From positions 1-64,000 of the forward strand of contig JADLSH010000091.1 of the NCBI GenBank assembly GCA_016169945.1: a DNA stretch of 64,000 nucleotides, read 5' to 3'. Every line of letters begins with the position of its first letter. The stretch's first letter is position 1. Made by a program: the position numbers and the translations under genes. The notes below the pieces were generated by a model. It was not told the origin of the DNA. It worked only from the letters and a program-made list of their open reading frames with translations, and did no database searches. Source of the DNA: Trachythela sp. YZ-2020 (lineage: Eukaryota; Cnidaria; Anthozoa; Malacalcyonacea; Clavulariidae). Positions 47,101 to 59,100 of this stretch are shown piece by piece.

Positions 47101-50100
47101 CTCGAAGAAAAACTCGGATATTTCACATGGTCGAATCTGATTTCTTCTCGCTCCGAATACGGAATATCCATGAGCCCAGCTAGGCCGTCCCAGTCCAACC
47201 CAACCTTGGGACTCATTCTACTCACTTCTCCATTGGTGAGTTTTGTGGTCCGGTACACAACTAGATGAAATTTAGAATGAAGCTTATTTGTAAAGGTACG
47301 TTCACACACAGCGATTTGTCGGGCCGATTTTAGGTTTTGCTGAATGTTAATGACGAATATTTTCAGTTAATGATGTCACCAGATGACGTTTGCCACATAT
47401 TTTTCAAATATCATTAACGTGCATCTGAAATCGGCCCGACAAATCGCTGTGTGTGAACGTACCTTAAGACAGCTGGAAGTCTCGACTGCGCGTCGAAATA
47501 TTCCAGCTGAATATAGTCGAAGAATTCGTAGTTTCGACCAGTGAGCTCCATATATATCTGGAGTAAGAACTTCTGATGTTCGGCAAGTGAAGCCAAGATG
47601 GCGGCAGTTGACGTCCAAATTTATGAAGGTCATAAACAGTTTTCATACCAGTTTTTCCAGCTAATTGCAGTTTTTTTCTAACAGATCGTATCGCTAATCA
47701 AGTTATTAGTTCATAAAATCATGTCATTGTTTAAATCGAAGTAAAATCACGAGGTTTTGGCACACTCCTTGCCGGCTTGTGCAAACCGCGCGGTCGAAAA
47801 CAATAGAAAGGGATTGGCACTGGACGTCAATTTCCGCCATCTTTGGCTTCACTTTTTGGACGTGGGTTCTCACTCCAGATATATATGGAGCTCACTGGTT
47901 TCGACTGCGCACTCAAATGACGCGTTCTGAAACTTAACCACTGGCTTATTATGGTACACGTGTAATACTGTGGATGGAGATTTTACCTGTTTGCAGCATT
48001 AAAAATATTTTAAGAAGTTATGGAATACATATCTCACACAATGACTTCAAATATACCTTGTGGTTCGGCGTCTGGTTCCGAGGATTGGACTAAAATGAAT
48101 GTGAAAATGCATGTCAGTAGATTAGAGTACAATAGAGCACAAAACACACAATAACTGTCGAATCGAACACGAAATAATAGAATACAAAATAGACTAGTGT
48201 ACAATAACTACAGTAAATCCAACACAACACAACACAACACAACACAACACAACACAAAACAAAAAAAAACACAACACAACACAACACAAATAAATTACCA
48301 TAAGCTTCCTCTACTTTAATCCCCTGTTCACGAATATTCAACCTCCACAAAAATTCATTTTCGGTACTTCGTTGTACTTCGCTTATCTTCACTGTTCCAC
48401 TGGCTGGACTCTTTACTGCAGTCGCTCCAAAATGGTCGACCACAAAACCATCCTTATCCAGTTCAGGCTGGTCTACTTCGAACGAAAAAGGAATGCTTTC
48501 GTCTCCTGGGAAATCTAAACACATTTCAAGACGACGATCTGTGTGGACACGCTTTAACATTCCTCTTTCTCCTTTAACGTAACCTTCTTCGCAATGATCC
48601 TTCAACTGTTTAATGTCTTCTTCTTTATTATCATCAACAAATTCACTTAATAAAACAACCGAAATATCTATGGTATCCATTGAAGGTAGTCTGCGATAGA
48701 AGGCATACGCACGACAGGTAAACGAGTGATTGAGATGACTCAAGATCCGTGCTATCATCCCGCGCTTCGCTAAAATGTAGCTATATAAACAGAAACCGTT
48801 AATTTTCACATTTACAACTCCCTCCGCCTTGTTTTCCTCGATATCATTAGTTACCAGTTCCCAAACGATCTTCTGGTATTCGGGATTGTAAGAACCATGT
48901 AGGATGAAAAGTTCAGAATCGGAGACTGTATTTTCAAATATGAACATTAGTTCTGCTGGTTTTAAGAATTTCAAGCCGTCTGGGAGGACTTCAACAACTC
49001 GCGGGACAGCATCGACTAGACCTAAGTCCAGCAGTGGCTGGAAGGCAAAATTTTGATGGTCTTTTATCACCAAAGTGATTTCTGTGTTTTTAGCCAGACA
49101 TCTAGGCCCGATCTTAAGTATAACGTCATCTATCGAAATATCACCACCGTCTGGACGGATTGAAACAGCTAGAATAAGATAAACATCAAAATTCAAACAT
49201 AGTTACTAGAATAACAAATAATAGAATATATTTTATTGGGGCATTTATAGATTATGTACTGGTAATGTGTGTTCATTCCAATGATCCTTAGGTTGGTTAG
49301 TAAATTATAGTTGGAAATTGGAAATTTGACGAAGTCATTGTTCCATGATTTTTGATCAACCTAATTATTGATTAATCTAATTGCACAAAGTTCATTTTGT
49401 ACCTGCAGATCTGTTCAACCTTGGCTAGAGTTTGATTGTTAAACGCTTTAAAGTTTGCCGGTCACAGCGCATGTTGATTTTGTATTAACTATAATGATTA
49501 AGCCATTAACGGCCAATTTATATGATCTCGGTTAGCGTAGCCAGGAAACGTATACTTGAATAAAAAGTACAATTGCTTTTCAAAAATATTTGAAGTAAAA
49601 GTATAAAGTAAAAGTAAAATTGGCTGTATTCTGTAAAACGGGGAGGATTAACACTGAATCAACATAGTCACATAAATCTCATCTGCCCTCACCTAAATTA
49701 ACTACCTCTGACTCTGCAGAAATGTACTCTATACTATGAAAAGACTAACTACACGTCAAGATCACAACTCGCAATAGGAATTCGAAATTGATTAAACTTG
49801 ATTTCTCTATTTATCTTGATATTTTCAGTAATAAATCAAGTAAAATTTAACGAATGTAACGAAATACTAAAATTTACATCACAAAACGACTTAGTTCCAA
49901 GTAAAAGTACTCTAGCAAACATTTGATACGTTGCATGTCTATGCTTCTCAAAAATAGATACTCAAGTACAGCAACGAAGTGTATATTTACTTCTCTACTT
50001 GTCACCACTGTTTAGCTTAATTTAGTTTAGTTTATTCAGTTTGCCACTGCGAGGTGGACGGAAAGCCTTAACAGGTTTTGCAACCTAATTGACAAAGGTT

Positions 50101-53100
50101 CCCGAGGGTTAGTTAGTTGAAGTTAGTGCCTAAGGGTTAGTTTTTAGCGAGGGAGGAAAACCGGAGTATCCGGAGAAAAACCCTCGAAGAGGCAGCGCGC
50201 GCGCGCTAACCGCATCTGCATGCCACCCGTGCTTCCCTAAGACTACCAATATATAGAAAAATATCTTACTTTTACTAAGACGCTCCTTCGACATCGCTTT
50301 TGGATCACTAATTTCTCTTCTTATTGGTTCTTGCTAAAAACAAAGTTATACGTTCGGGTAGTTTTGCATGTTGAAAAACACAATGTTTATTTATTTGACA
50401 AAGGTTTCGATCCTAAGTCAGGATCTTCGTCAGTGCGAATTAAATATCGTATAAGATTATAGTCACCCGGGACCGGTTGTTCAAAGCTCGCTTAGCGCTA
50501 ACCCTGGGTTAAATTTTAACCCGCTGTTTTGGGTTATGTATTTCTGCATGGCTGTTCGTTTCAAAACTTTAGAAAATAAAACTTCTATTAGTCCAGAAAC
50601 GATTTCTGGAAAAACATATTCAACTCTACAAACAAACTGTTGGGAAGTTTGATTTGAAGATTTTCTTTAACCCAGGGTTAGGCTAACCGGCTTTTGAACA
50701 ACTGGCCCCAGGTCTTCTTTGTACAATGTGGATCATCGGACAAAAGTATAAAAGCACGGCTGTGAATTGCAGTCTTGTCTTATATTTTCACTCTAGGCTT
50801 AAGGATCGAAAGCTGTCGAAAGCTTTGCGAAATAAACATACCTGGCGTTTTCCATAAAACATGTTTTCAATAATATAAAATGCAACTAGTTGGATGGCGC
50901 ACGCGACACGCAACAAATTTACGAGGAATGGTGGAGTTTTGTTATAGATCAGCATTTGGTGCATTTTAAACGTATTTTTGGGCTGCCTATGGCCTAATGC
51001 TCCTTGCCGTGGCTTATATTTAAATTGATGGTAAATCAAATCTCCCCTCTTTAATAAGTCTCCTTCACCATTCCGCCCCATTCCTTAAAAAAGACATTTT
51101 TAAACACACCCCCCCCCAAAAAATATCTTATAGCGCCTCATTCTCCTGTAGAAATAGGAAACAAATGTGTACTGACAAGATATATTTAGCTATTAAGGGA
51201 ACTACTCAGTATTTTAATGGAGCACAAAACAATAGTAGCTCCCCGGAAGACAGTAAACATTTCCAAAAGTCATGAGTAGTGATCATGACTTTTGTGAACA
51301 AGCTGAACCAAAAGAGAAACATTTGATTTATTTCATCAAAAAAACATTGGTTATTTCTACGTTTCGCAAAGGGTGTAGTGAACTCTTTGCAAAACGTAGA
51401 AATAACCAATTTGTTTCGAAAATGTTTACTCTCTTCGGAATTATTGTTGTTTTGTACTGGTTTAGTTCGTGTAACCATGTTTTGTTTGGTGAAATAATCA
51501 AACGTTTCTCTTTTGGTTCAGCTTGCTCACATTATCGATAGTTTCTTATCCAGTCATACATTATTATCCATGATAAAACCATGCTCATCCGTACATGTAC
51601 CTGCACAAAACGAGAACTTTGACATATACGTCTAGGCATAGACCTAATAAAAGACACAGGGGGACCGTCATCCCTTCCACCAATTACAGTCGTACGCGTA
51701 TCAACCTCATAACACTGGAAAAAAAAGTGAAATTCATACTATGGAAATTCTATTTGCATCACTAAATATCTATAATATATCCGCACTATTTCAATACTAT
51801 ATCCACAGTGTAGAAATGGCAATAAGTCTGAAAATTGGATCAACAACATCAACAACGTCCCAGTGAACTCTACATAAACTGGAACGCTAACTCCAATGAT
51901 CAAGTCCTGTGATTGGATGAAGCCAATTTGAAGCAAAGCGGGTTAAATGCACTTTCAAAAGGACTAGGGAGAGGAGTGGAAAATTCAGTCAAAAGCTTGT
52001 TTTTGAGCAAAAATGAGCAAGATATATTGAGTTATTAAGGGAACTACTCAGTATTTTAATGGAGCACAAAACAATAGTAGCTCCCCAGAAGACAGTAAAC
52101 ATTTCCAAAAGTCATGAGTAGTGATCATGACTTTTGTGAACAAGCTGAACCAAAAGAGAAACATTTGATTTATTTCATCAAAAAAACATTGGTTATTTCT
52201 ACGTTTTGCAAAGAGTGTAGTGAACTCTTTGCAAAACGTAGAAATAACCAATTTGTTTCGAAAATGTTTACTCTCTTCGGAATTATTGTTGTTTTGTACT
52301 GGTTTAGTTCGTGTAACCATGTTTTGTGTGGTGAAATAAATCAAACGTTTCTCTTTTGGTTCAGCTTGCTCACATTATCGATAGTTTCTTATCCAGTCAT
52401 ACATTATTATCCATGATAAAACCATGCTCATTCGTACATGTACCTCCACAAAACAGTTAGGCATAGACCCACGCCTATCATACAAAGTGAGACCGTCATC
52501 CCTTCCACCCATTACAGTCGTATCACCCTCATAACACTGGAAAAAAAAAGTGAAATTCATACTATGGAAATTCTATTTGCATCACTAAATATCTATAATA
52601 TATCCGCACTATTTCAATACTATATCCACAGTGTAGAAATGGCAATAAGTCTGAAAATTGGTCTCTAATGATCAAGTCCTGTGATTGGATGAAGCCAATT
52701 TGAAGCAAAGCGGGTTAAATGCACTTTCAAAAGGACTAGGGAGAGTTTCGAGGAGTGGAAAATTCAGTCAAAAGCTTGTTTTTGAGCAAAAATGAGCAAG
52801 AAAAATCCGTTTTTCATCCGAAGGCTTCAATTTAAAATAACTGTTCCTGGTTTTCTGGATAGATCTCACTGTTCTACACTTAGTTCCAGCAAAAATTCGA
52901 GGGGTACCAGTTTTGTATTCATAAAAATGACAAATGTTTGAACGTGCCGAAGCAAACTTAGCTAATTCAACTTCGACAAAAGCTTCTTTAAAACATTTCG
53001 ACGGTCCCAAAACTTGTTTTGTACTAAAGCCCAGGTATTGAAGTCTATTTTGAGCTTTTAGTCATTGCTGTAACCGCTGTAGAACGTGAGTAAATCCATG

Positions 53101-56100
53101 TTTCCCAAGTGGTGTTTTTTTTCGGTTCCATACGTCATGAGTGGCTTCAAAGATGGCGGCCAAGTTATCGTTCCAGTCCCCTTAGAGTTCACTGCAACAT
53201 CCTTCAAAAAGCATAAAAAAGGCTTTACTTTTTGTAATCTTTCTGAAGCAATTTGTGCAGTGGGTGGAGAACTGAAGCTGCGTTGGGGAGAAACCGATTA
53301 TAGTAATTTACGAGTGCTAGGAACGACCGAACCTGTGACACATTCTCGCGCCTAGGCGCGTTAACTACTGCCTCAATCTTGGGTTTTGTGGAGACCTTTG
53401 GCATCAATCTCATGGTCACAAAACACAACTTTCTCTCTGAAGAATTAACACTTCTCCTTGTTAGCTCTTAGACCCGCCTCTTGTAATCGCTTTAGGACCT
53501 TCTTCTCCACGACCCTATCAGCTTTGCCTGTATCTAACTATCGTGGTTAAATAAATGCTTTACTTACTTACTTACTCTAACCGCTCCAAATGCTCTTCAT
53601 CGGACTTCCCGGCAATTATCTTGTCATCGAGGATGCATTGCGTTCCAGGTATTCCCTGCAACACCTGGTCCATGGCACGTTGCCAAAAACCAACGCTGAT
53701 ACTGAAAAAGGCCCTTGTGTGTGTTAATAGTCAAATATTTTCTTGACTCTTCAGTGACCTCCATTTGGCGATAAGCTTGACGCAGGTCTAATTTGGTAAA
53801 ATGCTTTCCTCCAGCCAAATTAGCAAAAATATCCTGGATACGTGGCAGAAGATATTGTTCTGCAATCAACGCCGGGTTGACATATGCGTACAGTGAAGTG
53901 TAGAACTCACTGTGTTTTGGCTGAATTAACGAATACCTCCCTTTCTATTACCACCCCTTCTTAAACGTGCCAGAAATAGCTAAGCCCCGCACCGGATTTA
54001 CGTTATGTAAAACTTTCGGTGACTTTTAGCTCTTTTGGTTCAGCTTGCTCACACAGTCCAGTTTCGTATCCAGTCATATTATTATCCATGATAAAACCAT
54101 GCTAATTCCTACCTCAGAAACATCATCATAGAAATCCTCCATGTTAATGCTCTCGACGTCACTTATACCAAGATTATTAATGGCAGGTCCAGAAATATTT
54201 CCCTGAATTGAAGAACGTAAACGCTTTTTATTGCTACTGCTTGTGAAAAGATATTCGAAGGTATCGCATAGCATTATTTTCAGGGAATTCAGTTGCCATT
54301 TAAGTCCTTAATCTGTTGCTACTGTAAATTCTCTTTTAAGCCCCCCCCCCCTTTTAAATAGGGCCCCCATCTTCAATAAGTCCCTTTCACCAATCCGTCC
54401 CATTCCTTAAATAAATAAATTTTGTAACCCCCAAAAAATAATGACCTCATTCCCCTGTACAAATAGGACACAAATGTGTACTAACAAGATATATTTAGCA
54501 TTGTGGAAGTTCATTGCAGGTTTAGTTCATTAATTAAAGGGAACTACTCAGTATTTTAATGGAGCACAAAACAATAGTAGCTCCCTGGAAGACAGTAAAC
54601 ATTTCCAAAAGACATGATCACTACACTCTTTGCAAAACGTAGAAATAACCAATTTGTTTTGAAAATGTTTACTCTCTTCGGAGTTATTGTTGTTTTGTAC
54701 TGGTTTAGTTCATGTAACCATGTTTTGTTTGGTGAAATAAATCAAATGTTTCTCTTTTGGTTCAGCTTGCTCACATTATCGATAGTTTATTATCCAGTCA
54801 TATATTATTATCCATGATAAAACCATGCTAATTCGTACATGTACCTCCAAAGCACCAGAACTTTCAACTCTAGCGGAACCCTGTTCATACAAACTCAAAT
54901 CGCCATCACTTCCACCCATTACAGTCGTATTACAGTAATAATCCTGGGGGAAAAAGTGATATTCATACTATGGAAATCCTATTTGCATCAATAAATATCC
55001 ATAATATATCCACATTGTTTCAATACTATATCCACAGTGTGATCTTTTCAACAATTCTGCTCAAACAATACAAAAGCTACGAACAATAAACGCGACATTT
55101 TGACGTTTCAAAAACATATTAGATTAATCACTTTAGTTTTATGTTAATATTTAGGTATGTATTTAGCATAAATTATTTAATAGTATTTAGTAATAATAAT
55201 AATCGGATAGTAATAATTTGTAGTTTAATATTACTAGCTCATATTTCTTATGTAATTATAGCATTTATTAATTAGGGCCACAATGTAAACTACTGGCAAA
55301 CCAGTAATGAGTTTGGGTTTTTGTCGAGGGTCGAGGGTCGAGGGTCAGAGGTCGAGGGTCGTGAGTGGAAGGTCGAGGTCGAGGGTCGAGGTCGAGGGTC
55401 GAAAGTCGAGGTCGAGGGTCGAATGTCGAGGTCGAGGGTCGAAAGTCGAGGTCGAAAAATTGATTTCATTGGTACTATTGAATTTGAGTAGAATGCTGAA
55501 TGGTGTAAAAACTTTTAAAAACCATACTTTTGTCAATTTACAGAACTTCTTTTCGTAAATATTAACACGAAATATTGATTAGTAAGTTAAATTAATGATA
55601 CAAAATTTAGATTTTATAATTGTTGTTAAATTGACAAGGCCGCGGTCATAACTAAAAATAGTTATGAAAATAGTTCAAAAATAGTTATGACCGCGACCTT
55701 GTCAAGTTAACAACAATTATAAAATCTAAATTTAGTATCATTAATTTAACATACTAATCAATATTTCGTGTTAATATTTACGAAAAGAAGTTCTGTAAAT
55801 TGACAAAAGTATAGTTTTTAAAAGTTTTTACACCATTCAGCATTCTACTCAGATTCAACAGTACCAATGAAATAAATTTTTCGACCTCGACTTTCGACCC
55901 TCGACCTCGACATTCGACCCTCGACCTCGACTTTCGACCCTCGACCTCGACTTTCGACCCTCGACCTCGACCTTCCACCCTCGAGTCGACCCCTGACCCT
56001 CGACCCTCGACCAAAACCCAAACTCAGCAGTAATTTGTGTTACCCAAATAAAGTGTCTAAGTGTCTAAGTGTCCAAGTGTCCAAGTGTCTAAGTGTCTAA

Positions 56101-59100
56101 GTGTCTAAGTGTCTAAGTGTCTAAGTGTCTAAGTGTCTAAGTGTCTAAGTGTCTAAGTGTCTAAGTGTCTAAGTGTCTAAGTGTCTAAGTGTCTAAGTGT
56201 CTAAGTGTCTAAGTGTCTAAGTGTCTAAGTGTCTAAGTGTCTAAGTGTCTAAGTGTCTAAGTGTATAAATGGCAATAAATCTGAAAATTGGACTTTCCAT
56301 CAACAACATCCTTTTAAAAAGGCATCAAAAAGGCTTTACTTTGATCACATATGTCCGTCCCATTTTCTTGTATGCCTGTCAGTCTTTCATTTTAGTCTCC
56401 TGGGATTGTTGAGTATTGCACTGGAAAGAATTCAGGAACGAGCAATGAGGATAATCTATGGTTATAATGCACCGTACAACGACGCTCTAAAATTATCAGG
56501 CTTGGTTGGACTCGCTAATCCTGCAGATCAACATTTTAATATACTTCCTCATTCTGCGAACACGGTATCCTCGCTGAGGAAAGTTACATTATTTAACATA
56601 CCTGCAGGTAGAACGGACCGTTACAAACTTTCATTATTTTATATAAACTCCGTTGCAAAGCGATATGATGACTTGCACATGAAATAATCAAGATTTTAAA
56701 CTTATTTCTATATTGTAATCAATTTGGATGTAAAGATACGTAATATTTTAATCTTTTAAAATTCCTGGAAACCTTACTAATTCAGCTTTTTGTGCTGTAA
56801 AAATGTGTTTTAATAAAATATCTATCTAGGAGCCATACTATTTGAATAGTAAGAATTTTGAAAGATATCCCATGAAGTGGGATCGGCCGGACAATCAACT
56901 TGAAACAAACTCAATCCTCCCTAAAAATATACAGTAGATTTATTCATGTTTTGAAAAATGGATCGACTATATATTGGACGTGTTTGATTGCTAAACAGCT
57001 TTGAAGTTCGGAAATCCTTTACTCTTTGGGTGTGACTGAAAGGAAGATCACTTCCAGTCATGTGCCTTTCATTTCTTCGGACGGGGTGAAATTCCGACAG
57101 TTTTTTTATTATAATTTTGTGCATTTGAGAAAAGTGCTCTCAGTTTGACTCACTGAGCTTAATATATCAGGAGGACGTGCTGCTAATATATGCCAGGCAG
57201 AAAAGTGAAGCAAAGTGGCGGATTTTAGCTTGCTAACGCCATATATGGTCCCAAATGCCCATGGTAATTACCACTGACAACCGCGATACTGTGCTTCCGA
57301 CGAACTCCTTCACCCTCCTGGTTTTTGCACTAATATATTTCGACCTTTGTTTTTTTATCTTTTTTCTCCTATTTTTGCTTGTTTCACAAAGTCGAGGAGC
57401 GATTGCCTTTTTGTTTCGCTTGTGGATGCAACAATTCACTATAAAGGAAGAATATTGCTTCTCAACGGTAAGATTTGCATTTACTTTCTAGCTTTCTATA
57501 CACTCAGTCGACTTGGATAGAAATAAAACAGACATAAAAAGACTTGTAAATGAACATAAAATCTTGTTGTTTTGATTCAGCGCTGACCATGTTGCTTGGG
57601 CCTTTGTGTTTTAATTAGTTTTAAAAGTTTTATAATATAATTAATTTTATACTTGTTGGTTTTTTATATCTGCAGTCCTTTCATAAATACAGTTAATATA
57701 TGGTGTCAATTGTCAAAATCCTTACACTTGCCATAGACTTTGTAACCCATATTATATAGACAACTATGTTAAAGACAAGCAAGTTGTTCTTGGCAAACTT
57801 GCTAGTTAAGTTGTCCTTGGCAAACTTGCTAGTTAAGTTGTTCTTGGCAAACTTGCTAGTTCTTCCAGCTTTTTTCGTAGCAGCAGTTACCTGCTGCATA
57901 GTTAAATTTTGTAATATTTTATATGGCCTATGAGCTGGGACACCAACTATTTCAGCACTTAATTGATGTCCTATTAAACAGATTTTACTATAGTTATTAG
58001 TTATATAAAAATAGATTTACCCACTTTCCCCTCAGGATGGCAGAAATTCCTCCATAGTGGGAGTCTGGATCTTTTCTGGAATGATCCAATATATCTTCAA
58101 AGTGCCCTCATAATCACAAGTTCATTAACCCATTAACTGGCCGTACCCTACCACTGACAAGTAGAATCATCTGGCATTAGACAGAGTAAAATGCTAAAGT
58201 AGGACGCATCTGGGTGCATTGTAAGCTAATGGGTTAATATTTGGATACAAAAATATAAACAAATCTGAGACGTGTGAATGGAATGTACTGCATCAAAACC
58301 ATCTAAAATATTATAATGTGTAATGGTGTATAGTGGTGCACCAGAGAAAATTTTGATCTGGCCAGAAATGAAACTGTCAAAAATGGGTTTCTGGCCAGAA
58401 TTTGAAACTAAGCTCTGGTGCACCCCTAGTAAGCAATTTTTTCTCACACCATTGTTTAAAAACAACCAAAGTAACTTTTATTATTTCTCATTTCCATTAC
58501 AGACTACAACTGTGATATACAAAGAACTAATTTGAGCAAAAAATATTCTTAACAGGTCATGTATTGTATCACGCATAGTTAACATAGATGTATATGATAT
58601 TATTGTGGTATACGGATGTATAATAATATGGTATGACTATTCTCTTCTATTTTGCAGGAATCATCTGTTATAGGTACCACAAGAAATATTAGGTGATTTG
58701 GGCTGTTCTTCATCTGACGAGGAAGAGTTAATAGCATGATCGAGATAATCTGCCAAAGAGCATAAATAGAAATTTATTTTGCTATATGGTTTTCCTATCT
58801 CTTCCTTATACCGTCAGAATAACGTAAACGGTTAATCAGATCCGAGTATTGTTTTTACCTCTTGTACCCTGGCATGGTACCCTGGCATGTTGTTCGGGAA
58901 CCATGCCAGGGTACAAGAGGTAAAAACAATACCCGGATCTGATTAACCATTTACGTTAAGACTGTATAAGGAAGAGACTGATAGGAAAACCATAGACGGA
59001 TTTTCATATTTATTACTAGGGGGTTGCCAGAAATTTTAGGGGGGTGAGCTGGTGAGGTAACACAAGGCGTCACCAAATAAACCCTTCCCGATTATGCTAG

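Larger units (their letters stand above)
51046..55045. repeat. Segmental duplication of cassette exons plus introns
   Basis: Three long copies (51046-51960, 52020-52770, 54366-55045) and one short piece (54028-54112). Each long copy has AGTATTTTAATGGAGCACAA, the ATTATTGTTGTTTTGTACTG block, TCATGGATAATAATxTGACT, a cassette exon and ACTATGGAAATTCTATTTGC. Copies 1 and 2 are almost identical; the third is more diverged and lacks half of a palindrome, so at least two duplication rounds occurred. Confidence 0.9.

Noticed and set aside
53086..53355. 89-codon plus-strand open frame
   Set aside because: No family, no splice or promoter support; its 3' end runs into the Gypsy fragment.
54238..54300. 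Longer version of cassette exon B including LFTSSSNKKRLRSS
   Set aside because: Open upstream, but the better acceptor (CTTCAATTCAG) gives phase 0 and a length like the sister cassettes.
57693..57899. Possible receptor exon with TSKFAKNNL repeats
   Set aside because: Open on minus and in frame with a 27-bp repeat, but the right splice donor is missing and it lies inside the 4.75-kb transposon.
58690..58758. Possible receptor exon (DYLDHAINSSSS) on minus
   Set aside because: Its acceptor would need phase 1, but the preceding transmembrane exon ends in phase 0. It is also one arm of a palindrome whose other arm codes the same on plus.
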